A DNA stretch of 64,000 bases from DASYXT01 sp035934555 (GCA_035934555.1 DASYXT010000096.1:83196-147195); one strand, 5' to 3'. Counted from the first letter of the stretch, positions 8,436-18,184 are shown. Numbers and translations: made by a program. The notes: generated by a model not told the origin, from the sequence alone.

Positions 8436-8544
8436 ATTTCCTTTTAGCAGAATACTTCCGCTACACCCGGCGCACCCGGTCCCCCCGGCACGCCGAACGG
8501 CCGGGGCGGTACGCCGCCCCGGCCGCGCGCAAACTCAAATCGCC

Positions 8545-10843
8545 TTATGGCGATGTGTAGGCGATCACCCGGTAGTATTTGGGTGTGGCGCCAATCGTCG
8601 TCGTGTACTGCGGAGCCGAAGCGCCCGCCACCGCTGTGTAGGGCCCGTTGGCATTGCTCGAGCCAACCAGCGTGCCGAACGGCCAGGACAGGATCACATT
8701 CTGGCCGGACCGGGTGATGGAGAGCCGCACGGTCGCCTCGAAGTGGTTCTGCACCTGTTGCGCCGTCAGCGCTGTCTTGTAAAAGGCAACGTCGTCCATC
8801 GTCCCTGAGAAGCCGCCGAAGGCCCCATCGGTGCGCCGGCCAAGCACGGTCGCCCCGCCGCCGGTGGTCAGGGGCGGGGTCTGGTTGATGCCCGCGCCGT
8901 TGGGGATGAAGGCGATGCCCGAAACCGGGTAACTCGCCCGCAGCTCGCCATTGATGTACACATTGAAGTTCACACCGTCATCGGTGACCACCAGGTGATA
9001 CCACTTACCGGGCACAATCAGGTTGTTGTTCGCCGGGTCATCCGGTCCGGCGACGATGAAGCCGTTGCCGGGCTGGGGCACAAAGGCGAACGTTGCGTTC
9101 GGCTGCTGATAAATGTACCAGCCGTTGTATGGATTCGGATACAGGTTGTACTCCGAACACATCACCACGCGGTAATCCCCGAGCGAGTCGGGCTGGAACC
9201 ACCCTTCCGCGGTCCATGCGCCGTCGGGGTTCAACTCATCCGCGAACGGGATGGTGACCGTCGCGCCATTCGTGACGTACAAGCCAGTGTCGGTCTCGTG
9301 CGGGATGCCAGTCGGTGCCTGATATCCAAAAACGCCCGCACCGCCTGAAGTATCCAGGAAACTGCCATCAAATGAGCCCACGGCGTCAGTGGCCGTCGCC
9401 GCGCCGTTCGGTTCATCCAGCCGCCAATAGGCCACCGGGCCATCCGCTGTCACAACTTTGGCATACTTCGTAATCGGCACATTGACGGCCCGGGGCTGGA
9501 CCGTCAGGCTACCGGAGGGGCCGGCTGATTGGAAGGGCCCAAACACGCCAACCGCATAGACGCTGCCGTTCTGGTTCATTTGCACGTTCTTCAACCAGAG
9601 CATCCGGTTGGTCTCGCCGGCAATCGCGGTGAAATTGACCCCATCGGTGCTGTTGGACCACTGATAGGTAATCGGCACCGCGCCGTTGGCAATCACGCGG
9701 AACGCGGCATAGCTCCCCACATTGCGCGTTAGCGATGCCGGCGCGCCAATGATGTTGAGGTTGGTCAGCACCGATAAGGTCGCCACCCTGCTGGTGATCG
9801 ACCCATAATTATTGGTCACCACCACACTGATTTGGGCGCCGTCATCGGCCGGATACTGGCAAGTAAACGTGTAGGAATTCGCATCCGGACCGACCGGCGT
9901 GGCGCCGCGCAGCCATTTGTAGTGCAGCGGCAACGTCCCGCTGGCACCTACCGTAAAGGTCACCGGCAAGCCGGAATAATTTGTCGTGTCCACTGGGTCG
10001 CTGACGATGCCAGGCGGCGTGGGCACCGCGCGAAACGAGTTGGTGCCGACCTGGTAATGGGTCGCGATTTGGTTCGCGGTGAGCACGTTGGTATAAAACG
10101 CAACTTCATCCACTCCGCCGATGAACGCCGTCCAACCAACACCCGAACCTTTCCCGACATGCGCATTCGAGCCAAACGCCGGTGAGTAATTAACCCGATA
10201 CGGGCCATGGGCAACGCTGTTGATGTAAAACATCGCGTTGGTGCCGTCATACGTCACCACCAGGTGATACCACTGCAGGAAGCTGATCGGAAAATCAGGC
10301 TCCCCCTGAAACAACACCCCGTTAGGCATGTTCAGATAAAAATAACTCGTCGCCCCGGAGTCGGCCCCGCTCACGTAAATGTTCCAGCCATTGGGATATT
10401 GCGCCATCTCCAGCGGAACCGAAAAGGTCGCCGGCTGGCTCGTCGGTTGGACCCACAGTTCCGCCGAGAAAGGGGGCGCCATTCGTCCCGAAGTCGCCGA
10501 CGGGTGTGATGAGTGGGCTGGCCGGGATATCCACAAAACCCACATCCGAGGAATAGCCGCCGCCGTTGAAGAGAATCGAGTTGATATCGATTCCCGGCAA
10601 GCCTAGCTGCGGATCGGTCATCGCGCTGTTATAGGTGTAGGTGGCGGGGACGCCATTGACCGAAGCATCCGCCGCGACCGTCCCCGAGGTCTCCTCCAAC
10701 CGATAATATGCGGACGGATTGTCGCCGAGTATCGTCGTGGGGTAATCCGCCGCTGCTGCCTCGGCCACGGACAGCCCCAACACCAGCCCCAGCGGCGCCA
10801 ACGCCAGTATCCGGGGTGAACAGTTCGGTCTCTTGAGTTTCAT
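8545..10843 (-). pseudogene. Secreted LamG / Ig-like repeat protein interrupted by a 1-nt frameshift
   Basis: The gene starts at ATG 10843 with a signal peptide (LALAPLGLVLGLSVAEAAAA) and a LamG domain opening YRLEETSGT. After FGTNGAPF the frame is lost. The domain continues without gap in the next frame as SAELWVQPTSQPATF and runs to the stop at 8545. Removing one G from the G5 run at 10472-10476 restores a protein of 765 residues: LamG (about 35-215), two Ig-like domains (HYKWLRGATPVG, TYQWSNSTDGVN) and a second LamG (VAYWRLDEPNGA). Such proteins are extracellular and may bind carbohydrate or matrix. It may be a real mutation or a homopolymer sequencing error. Confidence 0.8.
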
Positions 10844-11053
10844 AGGTTTAGTTCGATTGCGTGTTGCGTTTGCCTTTCACCCCGAACCGCGGGGCCAATC
10901 CGCGGGGCCGAAAGGATTTTTCAGGGTTTTATCACAATTAGAGGCTTTTGCAATAAAAATTATTACAAAGCGCTTGAGCCGCACCCGACGCTCGCTTACC
11001 CTACCACCATCGCAAACCACGCCGCTTCAACTCGACCTCGGCCGCTCCCAGCG
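10844..11053. promoter_or_regulatory. Divergent promoter region between LamG gene and sensor kinase
   Basis: This 210-nt gap separates two divergent genes and must hold both promoters. An AT-rich stretch at about 10926-10970 in otherwise GC-rich DNA is the likely place. I could not settle individual -10 and -35 boxes. Divergent placement allows the two-component pair to control the LamG gene, which is inference. Confidence 0.35.
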
Positions 11054-14000
11054 TTGCTGCTGGGCCTGGCGCTTGCCTGCGGCCAGGCCGCAGTCGGCGC
11101 GCCCGCTGCCGGGCTGATTACCGGCATCCAAGAGTTGGCCCGTCTGGCACCCGACCCCGCCGGCACAGCCCACCCCATTGACCTTAAGGCGCTGGTCGTT
11201 TGCTGTGACCAGGGCTGGCACCAGTTGTACCTCTTTGACGGCCACGATACGGGATATCTGAATGCCGATGATTTCGCCGTGCCGCTCGAGAAGGGCCAGC
11301 GCATCGAACTGACCGGTTTGGCCCGCGCCAGTAACGCGCTCGCAAACCTGAACGTAGTCGTCACCGGGCACGGCGAACTCCCACCCGCTCTGTCGCTCAG
11401 CCTGGCGGACCTGGCGCAAGCGCACAGCCAGTGGGTGCAAACCACCGGCCTGGTGCTGTCGGCAGAAGCCAGCCGCGGCCGGCTCGCGCTGTTGCTCAAC
11501 GATGGCTCTCAGAACTGCCTCGCCTACGTCCTCAGCGCCGCGCCGGAAAAAGATTTCCACCGCTGGGTCGGCTGCCGCGTGCGCGTGCGCGGGATTAACG
11601 CGAGTACGGCCTCGAACGGACGCCTGGTTTCGCCCTTGTTCTTCGTCGCCGGAATGGACCAACTCACGCTGCTGCAGCCGGCCAGCCAGCGCGCTCCGAT
11701 ACCTGTCGTGTCGATCTCCAGTTTGCTCGACCGCGAACTCGGGCCATGGACCAATGATTGGGCTCACGTCAGCGGGTTGGTCGCGGCCTATCAGCCAGGT
11801 CAGTTTGTGGTGCTCAAGGACCCAACCGGTACCATCCGCGCTCGTGTCGCCCAGATGACCGAGGTTGCCGGGGGGGAGCGCGTGGACCTTTGGGGCCTGC
11901 TCCGGCCCTCGCCCGAAGGCGCTTTTTTGGATACGGCCTGGTTTGAGCTGGCTCCCGCGCCCGCCGTTCAACCCGCCCCGGCCCTGTTGCCCAATGCCAA
12001 CCGCGCCGGTCTGCCGCCCATCCTCACCCATATCGCCGATATCCGGCGGTTGACCCGTGAGCAAGCCGCGCTGCAGCTCCCGGTTCGGGTGCATGGTGTC
12101 CTGACCTACGCCGACCCGGAGTGGCACAATGCTTTTATCCAGGACGCCAGCGGCGCGATTTATGTCGATCTCGCTCCCGCCGAACGCCGGCTGCATCCGG
12201 GCAACTGGGTTGAGGTGATTGGCCAGACCAGCTCGGGCGGATTCGCCCCCGAGGTAATTCACTCTCAGTTTCGGATCCTGGGCACAACGAATCTCCCCAC
12301 GCCCGCCAGGCTCGACCTGCAGGACCTCGCCAGCGGCGCCTGGGACGCGCACTGGATTCAAATGGAAGGCGTCGTGCAACGCATCGACACCCAAGCCGGT
12401 CACCTCACTCTACACGTTATGACGCCGACGGGACGCTTCCGTGTCCTGCTGCCCGGCTTTGAAAACCGCCCGCCGCCCTGGAACCTGATTGATGCCGTGG
12501 TGCGGGTGCGCGGCGCCTGCACCTCGGAGCTTAACGCGCGCCGCCAATTAAGCGGCATCACTCTGCACGTGCCGGATCTCCAGGCCATAACCATCCTGGC
12601 GCAACCGCCCGCCGATCCGTTCGCCATACCCGCCACGCCTATCGCAAATATCGCCACCTTCAACTCCCCTGCCCTGCCTGAACGTCTTACCGGCCGGCGA
12701 GTGAAAATCCGGGGCGTGGTCACCTTGTGCCTCCCGGGCCAGGGGTTCTTTCTCCAGGACGACTCAGGCGGCATTCGTGTCCAAACACCCGAAACCGGCG
12801 CGCCCCACCCGGGTGACCTGGTCGAGGCTTTGGGCTTTCCGGCGATAGGTAATTTCTCGCCGTATCTCGAAAATGCGACGCTGCGCCGCGTCGGTGCCCA
12901 ACCGCTGCCCGCCGCCATGCGAACCACCGCCGAACAAATCCTGCTTTCCGGCACCAACGACGCACAGCGGGTGCAACTGGAAGGTCGTTTGCTCCAAAGC
13001 GTCCCGCGCGCCGCACAGCCCCAGCTTGTCCTGCAGGATGGGCCAACCATTTTCACTGCCAGCCTCGAAGGCCCGCTCGGACTTCGCCAACTGAGCCGCG
13101 TCCAGCCTGGCAGCCTCTTGCGCGTTGCCGGCGTCTGTTCTATTCAAGGCGACGAACGGCACGAGCCTGTTACCTTCAAATTGTGGCTGCACCAGCCCGC
13201 AGACATCCGCGTGCTTTCCACACCGCCATGGTGGACCGCACGCCGGGCGTTCGTTGTCGCAGGCACACTGCTGCTGGCCGTCGCGCTCGCTTTGGGCTGG
13301 GTCAGCCTGCTCCGCCGCCAGGTGCGTCGCCAAACCAACCTGCTCCGTCAAAAACTGTTCGAAGAGGAGGCCCTGCAGCGGGAGATTCTCGAAATCAGCA
13401 ACCGCGAGCAGCGCCGTATCGGCCATGACTTGCACGACGGCGTTTGCCAGCAGCTCGCCGGCATCGCTCTCATGACCTCCACCCTCGCCGATGAACTGGA
13501 AGAAGTTTCCCAGCCGCAAGCGCCCAAAGCTGAAAAGATTTCTGCGATGCTCAACGAGGTCATTGATCAAACCCGCGGAGTCGCGCAAGGGCTGTTCCCC
13601 GTGCAACTCGAAGAAAAGGGGCTGGTGTTCGCGTTGGAAGGCCTGGCCGCCAATGCCGGCGAACTCTTCAATGTCCAGTGCCGGTTCGTCTGCGAGCAGC
13701 CGCCGGCTCTGATCCAGAACGCGGTTGCCCTGCACCTCTATTACATCGCGCTGGAAGCCGTCGGTAATGCCGCCAGGCACGGCGCGCCGCGCAACATCAG
13801 CGTGCGCCTCGAACCCGCCGGCGAGCTGTTCCGCCTCTCCGTCTGCGACGATGGCGCCGGCTTCGTCATTCCGCGCGGCGGTCTCACCGGCATGGGCATC
13901 CGCATCATGCGTTACCGCGCCGGCGTCATCGGCGGCTCGCTAACCCTGCACAGCCAGCCCGGCCAAGGCACCTCTGTCGAGTGCCTGTTCTTTCCTGTTC

Positions 14001-14092
14001 CGCCGACCTCTCCCGAGCCTGCCCCGGCTGCAAGCACCAGTCCATCGCTCAGCCGCGGGGTCCTGACACCGCGGCCGCTCGGCCAATCCTGA
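11054..14092 (+). CDS. NarL-type sensor histidine kinase with very long OB-like extracytoplasmic sensor
   Basis: The 1012-residue kinase has a signal-like N-terminus (LLLGLALACGQAAVGA), about 700 extracytoplasmic residues, one membrane helix at about 730-752 (AFVVAGTLLLAVALALGW) and a cytoplasmic kinase. The HisKA_3 motif REQRRIGHDLHDGVCQQL contains the phosphoacceptor His794, and the ATPase has EAVGNAARHG, CDDGAGF and GMGIRIMRYRAGVIGG. The outer part repeats a pattern of the type VRVHGVLTY...FIQDASGAIYV...GNWVEVIGQ several times (also at KIRGVVTL...FFLQDDSGGIRV). I read this as a string of OB-fold-like modules. The TTG start is uncertain. It forms an operon with the regulator 6 nt downstream. 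Confidence 0.9.
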   Translation: MLLGLALACGQAAVGAPAAGLITGIQELARLAPDPAGTAHPIDLKALVVCCDQGWHQLYLFDGHDTGYLNADDFAVPLEKGQRIELTGLARASNALANLNVVVTGHGELPPALSLSLADLAQAHSQWVQTTGLVLSAEASRGRLALLLNDGSQNCLAYVLSAAPEKDFHRWVGCRVRVRGINASTASNGRLVSPLFFVAGMDQLTLLQPASQRAPIPVVSISSLLDRELGPWTNDWAHVSGLVAAYQPGQFVVLKDPTGTIRARVAQMTEVAGGERVDLWGLLRPSPEGAFLDTAWFELAPAPAVQPAPALLPNANRAGLPPILTHIADIRRLTREQAALQLPVRVHGVLTYADPEWHNAFIQDASGAIYVDLAPAERRLHPGNWVEVIGQTSSGGFAPEVIHSQFRILGTTNLPTPARLDLQDLASGAWDAHWIQMEGVVQRIDTQAGHLTLHVMTPTGRFRVLLPGFENRPPPWNLIDAVVRVRGACTSELNARRQLSGITLHVPDLQAITILAQPPADPFAIPATPIANIATFNSPALPERLTGRRVKIRGVVTLCLPGQGFFLQDDSGGIRVQTPETGAPHPGDLVEALGFPAIGNFSPYLENATLRRVGAQPLPAAMRTTAEQILLSGTNDAQRVQLEGRLLQSVPRAAQPQLVLQDGPTIFTASLEGPLGLRQLSRVQPGSLLRVAGVCSIQGDERHEPVTFKLWLHQPADIRVLSTPPWWTARRAFVVAGTLLLAVALALGWVSLLRRQVRRQTNLLRQKLFEEEALQREILEISNREQRRIGHDLHDGVCQQLAGIALMTSTLADELEEVSQPQAPKAEKISAMLNEVIDQTRGVAQGLFPVQLEEKGLVFALEGLAANAGELFNVQCRFVCEQPPALIQNAVALHLYYIALEAVGNAARHGAPRNISVRLEPAGELFRLSVCDDGAGFVIPRGGLTGMGIRIMRYRAGVIGGSLTLHSQPGQGTSVECLFFPVPPTSPEPAPAASTSPSLSRGVLTPRPLGQS

Positions 14093-14098
14093 TCGATC

Positions 14099-14767
14099 AT
14101 GCCTAAACCATCCGACAAACACCGCATCCTGTTAGTGGACGATCATCCGCTCTTCCGCGAGGGGCTTCGGCAGATGATCGACCGGTTGCCCGGCCTGGTG
14201 GTTTGCGGCCAGGTGCCCAGCGCAGCCGCTGCCCTCAAAGCCGTCGCCGAGCTCAAACCCGACCTCGTGCTGGTCGATATCTCCCTCGATGGCACCGACG
14301 GCATCGAACTGATCAAAGACTTGAAAGCCCGCGACGATGACCTACCGCTCCTCGTCATCTCGATGCATAACGAATCGCTTTATGCCGAACGCGCCTTGCG
14401 CGCCGGCGCGCTCGGCTACGTCATGAAAAGCGAGCCCGCCCGCACCGTCAAAGCCGCCATTTTCAAAGTCCTCGCCGGCGATGTGTTCCTCAGTGACAAA
14501 ATGTCGGGCTCGGTTTTGGCCCGCGTCGTTCATGGCAAACAAGGTTCGACTGCGTCCCCCCTTGAGAAGCTCAGCGACCGGGAGCTGCAGGTGTTCCAAA
14601 TGCTGGGCGAAGGCAAACCGACCCGGCAAATCGCCGAGGAACTGGGTCTGACCATTCAAACCATCCACTCATTCCGCACGCGCATCAAAGACAAGCTCGC
14701 ATTCGCCAACGCCACCGAACTCGTCCTGCACGCCATCCAATGGGTCCGCGAGCAAGCCCCGCATTAG
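14099..14767 (+). CDS. NarL/FixJ-family response regulator
   Basis: The 222-residue protein has a receiver domain at about 8-125, with acidic pair D14/D15, phosphorylation site D60 (DLVLVDISLDG) and K110 (GYVMKSE). A LuxR-type helix-turn-helix follows at about 157-217, with LSDRELQVFQMLGEG, TRQIAEELGLTIQTIHS and RTRIKDKL. It starts 6 nt after the kinase stop, so the two are a cognate pair; the HisKA_3 kinase type matches this regulator class. Possible targets are the divergent LamG gene and its own operon, but no binding site was identified. Confidence 0.93.
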   Translation: MPKPSDKHRILLVDDHPLFREGLRQMIDRLPGLVVCGQVPSAAAALKAVAELKPDLVLVDISLDGTDGIELIKDLKARDDDLPLLVISMHNESLYAERALRAGALGYVMKSEPARTVKAAIFKVLAGDVFLSDKMSGSVLARVVHGKQGSTASPLEKLSDRELQVFQMLGEGKPTRQIAEELGLTIQTIHSFRTRIKDKLAFANATELVLHAIQWVREQAPH

Positions 14768-14843
14768 CCATCGTCTTTGCGCCCTGCGTCTTTGCGTTAA
14801 TCCCGAATGTGGCATGTGGACGAGCCTGTTTCTCCCGGATTAC

Positions 14844-15464
14844 TCACACGCCGCGCCCGCGCAGAAGCTGTTGCACCACCGATTGGATCAAATCCACCGC
14901 CGGAAGCACCGCCGCTTCCACGACCCCACTCAATCCCATCTGACCCTCCTGCGGCTTCAGCACCGCCGGCTCGCACGCCACGATATATATCCGCGAGGTG
15001 GATTGCCCGATCGCGTTTGCCAAGCGGATTGCCACAATCGGGTCAAGTGCCTGCGACCGCGACGGTCGGGTCCGCGCCAACGCTACTTGCTCTTGCTCGA
15101 CCTCGACCAGGTACAACGTGCCCGGCTCCTGCCCACGCGGCGCGGCATCCACCAGGATCACGGCGTCAAATCCGGCTGCCAACGCAAATGCCAAATCGTA
15201 TCGGCGAATCCCGAAATCCACCAGGCGCACGCCGTCCGGCCATTGCCGTTGCAGTGATTCCCGGATGATTTCCTTGCCGAAGGCGTAATCGCCTCGCGCC
15301 GCGTGCCCTATTCCTGCCACCAGGATCCGTGCCGCCCCGCTGCCGCCCAACGCCGGCACCTGCGCCGGTGACGCTGCGGGAACGCTCACCGGTTCTGTCG
15401 CCGCCTTTGCCAGTTCGGCAACTTCCTTCAACGCCGCCCAGGTTCCGGCTGCTCGCGCGCTCAT
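14844..15464 (-). CDS. M52 hydrogenase-maturation-protease homologue, metal ligands apparently replaced
   Basis: The 206-residue protein has an Ala/Pro-rich N-terminal tail of about 45 residues, then the HyaD/HybD/HupD-type fold: ILVAGIGHAARGDYAFGKEI, VRLVDFGIRRYDLAFAL and DAVILVDAAPRGQEPGTLYL. Family members clip the C-terminus of the hydrogenase large subunit after nickel insertion. In HybD, Glu16, Asp62 and His93 bind the metal. Here the acidic residue after the Asp in the first motif is Tyr (GDYAFG), and the SH-x-x-DP-type position reads SQALDP. Two ligands therefore look absent. No hydrogenase genes lie nearby, so a non-proteolytic role is possible. Confidence 0.7.
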   Translation of the reverse strand: MSARAAGTWAALKEVAELAKAATEPVSVPAASPAQVPALGGSGAARILVAGIGHAARGDYAFGKEIIRESLQRQWPDGVRLVDFGIRRYDLAFALAAGFDAVILVDAAPRGQEPGTLYLVEVEQEQVALARTRPSRSQALDPIVAIRLANAIGQSTSRIYIVACEPAVLKPQEGQMGLSGVVEAAVLPAVDLIQSVVQQLLRGRGV

Positions 15465-15470
15465 AAATTT

Positions 15471-15535
15471 GTGCCCTCTTCCCTCTGACCTCTTACTTCT
15501 GATCTCTGCCTTCCGACCTCCGCCCTCTGATCTCT
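15471..15535. repeat. Degenerate GAGGTC/GATCAGA-type low-complexity repeat
   Basis: About 65 nt of the plus strand consist of short CTCTGA/CCTCTGAT/CCGACCTC units, which read as GAGGTCGGA/GATCAGAG on the minus strand. It lies just upstream of the M52 homologue's start. A related array at 60664-60730 lies inside a prepilin gene, so this is a dispersed family and not chance. Confidence 0.6.
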
Positions 15536-15728
15536 AAGCCGCGCCCGCCGAACATGAAATTGGGGTAAGCCCCCCAACGACCGACCTCACTCGAAACCAT
15601 TTTGTCATCTTTGTGATCCCTGTGGTAAACCCAGGCTGTCCTCGGAACTCCGACTTCTCTCTAGATTCTCTCCAGCTCCTGCGCGGATAACCCTTGCGAA
15701 AACCCGCCGTCTTCTTAAATTCCGGCTC

Positions 15729-16121
15729 ATGGATTCTGCGGATTACCAACTGAACCAATATCTACCCGTGCTGATGCTCGGTGGCCTGGCGGTGCTGTTT
15801 TCAGCGGGGATGCTCATTGCCTCGGTGATTCTGGGCAAAAAGGGCCGACGCCCTCCCATCAAGGATACCCCTTACGAATGCGGCATGCTGCCGGTCGGCC
15901 CAGGCAGCACCCGGATGTCAGTCAAGTTTTACCTCGTGGCGATGCTGTTCATCCTGTTCGATATCGAAGTGGTTTTCCTTTATCCCTGGGCCGTGCTGTA
16001 CAAACAGATGCTGCGCGAGCACGCCCCGCTCATCCTGGGCTCGATGCTTTCCTTCATGGGAACTCTTTTCGTCGGGTATATCTACGCGCTCAAAAAGCAG
16101 GCCTTCGACTGGAAGAGCTGA
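15729..16121 (+). CDS. nuoA: NADH-quinone oxidoreductase subunit A
   Basis: The 130-residue membrane protein has three hydrophobic segments at about 13-36, 66-88 and 97-117. It carries the NuoA hallmarks: the loop with YECGMLPVG and the stretch SVKFYLVAMLFILFDIEVVF containing the conserved acidic residues. It is part of the membrane arm of complex I at its junction with the peripheral arm. nuoA usually opens a nuoABC... operon; here the next gene, 82 nt on, is a phosphohexomutase, so this copy stands alone. Confidence 0.93.
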   Translation: MDSADYQLNQYLPVLMLGGLAVLFSAGMLIASVILGKKGRRPPIKDTPYECGMLPVGPGSTRMSVKFYLVAMLFILFDIEVVFLYPWAVLYKQMLREHAPLILGSMLSFMGTLFVGYIYALKKQAFDWKS

Positions 16122-16203
16122 GCGCTGGCGCGCATACGCCACTGGGCCCCAGGGATTCGCCACCAACTCTCATCGTTTTTAAATTCTCGCTTCTCTTAAT
16201 CCT

Positions 16204-17646
16204 GTGAGCACACCTGCTTCTACGATTAAATTCGGCACGTCGGGCTGGCGCGGACTCATCGCGCGGGACTTTACGTTCGATAACGTGCGGCTGGTGACGC
16301 AAGCCATCGCGCAGTACCTCAATGGGCAGCACGATGGCGCGAGCCCAGCCGCCGCCAAAACCGTCATCGTCGCCCACGACACCCGCTTCCTCGGACGCGA
16401 GTTTGCGCTGGCGTCCGCCGAGGTGCTCGCCAGCAACGGGCTGACTCCGCTCCTGTGCGACCGGCCCACGCCAACACCGGTAGTTGCTTATACCATTCGC
16501 AACCGCAAGGCGCTCGGCGGGCTGAACATGACCGCCAGCCATAACCCGGCGGAATACCAGGGCCTGAAGTTTTCGCCTGCCAACGGCGCACCCGCTCCAC
16601 CGGAAACCACCCGGCAAATCGAAGCCAATGTTGCCCGGCTCCAGGAACAAAACTGGACCTTCCAGGCCGCGGTCATCGGCACGTTCCAGTGCAAAACCAT
16701 CGACCCGCAGCCGGCCTACTTTCGTCAAATCCATAAACTGGTTGATTTTTCCTCCCTCAAACGCGCCCGGTTAAAAGTCGCAGTGGAACTGATGTACGGC
16801 ACCGGACGCGGTTACCTGGATACCATCCTGCGCGATGCGGGCGCGCAAGTGACGGTGTTTCATGATGAATGGAATCCCCTATTCGGGGGGCATCATCCCG
16901 AGCCGGATGCCGCCGGCATGGCGGAAGTGAGCCGGTTTGTGCGCAGCGGCAAAGCGCAAATGGGACTCGGCCTGGACGGCGATGCCGACCGCTTCGGGAT
17001 TGTCGATAAAGACGGCACGTGGCTGACGCCCAACCAGGTGCTCGCCCTCACGTTGTACCACCTGAAAAAAAATCGCGGTTGGGAAGGGGCGGTCGTCCGC
17101 ACGGTCCCTACCAGTCACCAGGTGGATGCGGTGGCGGCGTTGTTCGGTGTGAAGGTGCACGAGACCCCGGTTGGCTTCAAATACATCGGCGCATTGATGG
17201 AAAGCGAACCGATCATCGTGGGCGGCGAGGAGTCCGGCGGGCTAAGCGTCAAGGGGCACGTGCCGGAGAAAGACGGCATCCTGGCCTGCCTGTTGATGGC
17301 CGAACTGGTGGCCACGGAAAAGAAATCGCTGGGTCGGATTCTGAAGGATTTGGAAAGGCAAACCAGCGAGTTTCACAGCGCCCGGATTAATGTCGCGATC
17401 CCTGTGGACAAAAAAGACGCGCTGCTGGCACGACTCGGCTCCGGCATGACCAACCTCGGGCCCTTTAAAGTCGAAAAATTCATCACCACTGACGGCTACA
17501 AATATTTGTTAGCGCATGGCCAATGGGTCGCGTTCCGCGCCAGCGGGACTGAGCCGCTGATCCGTTGTTACATCGAGGCGCACTCCAAAGCCGGGTTGGC
17601 AAAGTTGCGCCGGGTTTGCGAGGAACTGCTGCAAGCGGCGAAATAA
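16204..17646 (+). CDS. Phosphoglucomutase/phosphomannomutase (alpha-D-phosphohexomutase)
   Basis: The 480-residue cytoplasmic enzyme shows all four family motifs in order: FGTSGWRG at the start, the phosphoserine loop MTASHNPAEYQGLK, the magnesium loop GLDGDADRFG, and the sugar-binding GGEESGGLS. The phosphate-binding RASGTEPLIR is near the end. It interconverts hexose 1- and 6-phosphates through a bisphosphate intermediate; glucose versus mannose preference cannot be told. The start is GTG 16204, which puts FGTSGWRG at about residue 10, as in homologues. Confidence 0.93.
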   Translation: MSTPASTIKFGTSGWRGLIARDFTFDNVRLVTQAIAQYLNGQHDGASPAAAKTVIVAHDTRFLGREFALASAEVLASNGLTPLLCDRPTPTPVVAYTIRNRKALGGLNMTASHNPAEYQGLKFSPANGAPAPPETTRQIEANVARLQEQNWTFQAAVIGTFQCKTIDPQPAYFRQIHKLVDFSSLKRARLKVAVELMYGTGRGYLDTILRDAGAQVTVFHDEWNPLFGGHHPEPDAAGMAEVSRFVRSGKAQMGLGLDGDADRFGIVDKDGTWLTPNQVLALTLYHLKKNRGWEGAVVRTVPTSHQVDAVAALFGVKVHETPVGFKYIGALMESEPIIVGGEESGGLSVKGHVPEKDGILACLLMAELVATEKKSLGRILKDLERQTSEFHSARINVAIPVDKKDALLARLGSGMTNLGPFKVEKFITTDGYKYLLAHGQWVAFRASGTEPLIRCYIEAHSKAGLAKLRRVCEELLQAAK

Positions 17647-17787
17647 ACTTTTTACCTTCCAGCCGTTCGCCTAAGCCTTTCCGAGGCCTTGGCGATTCCC
17701 CTGTGCATTTTTTCTTCGTATTCGTTCGATAAATTCGGGTTATGACCCACTTTGCTCGTTTGGGTTGTGAAGTATAGCAGAGGCGTA

Positions 17788-18051
17788 ATGAGCAAGACGT
17801 ACGTAATCCGATGGAAGTCAAAGATTAATGGACGCGCGGGCAAGGGAACCAAGCTGTTCGACAAAGGGGAAGCGGAGCAACTCGTCCAGGAACTGAATCG
17901 GGAATACCCCGATATCGAACATGAGCTGCTCGATACGGAAGGTCAACCCGAACGCGGGCTGACTCCCGCACAAGCCAAGCAGCCGCAGGAGCAAACTCCC
18001 CTGGAGGAGGCGGAGAAAGCGCCGTCGGACGCGCTGTCGTTTGGCGAGTAG
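17788..18051 (+). CDS. Small conserved hypothetical protein
   Basis: The 87-residue soluble protein starts MSKTYVIRWKSKINGRAGKG. A compact alpha/beta part (about 1-48, KLFDKGEAEQLVQELNREYPDIEHEL) is followed by an acidic, proline- and glutamine-rich tail that looks disordered. The frame is open to 17752, but ATG 17788 gives the better start. No function is recognised. It stands alone between the mutase and a tiny membrane protein gene. Confidence 0.6.
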   Translation: MSKTYVIRWKSKINGRAGKGTKLFDKGEAEQLVQELNREYPDIEHELLDTEGQPERGLTPAQAKQPQEQTPLEEAEKAPSDALSFGE

Positions 18052-18184
18052 TGGCTGGGCCAGAGCCAGCCGCCCTCTTCACTCGGGCTTGTTGGTGGCG
18101 CATGGCCGCAACGCTGAAGGTCCGCACTCCCGCTCCGTTGGCTTCTGGGTTGGCTTTTAAGCTCCGGGGGTGTAGATTGTTCCA

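Noticed and set aside
11027..13780. Long minus-strand frames of 458 and 338 codons.
   Set aside because: They mirror the sensor kinase gene; GC-rich third positions create open antisense frames, and the kinase motifs prove the plus strand.
17650..17700. Imperfect hairpin after the phosphohexomutase gene as a terminator.
   Set aside because: The stem has several mismatches and is not followed by a T run at the right distance.
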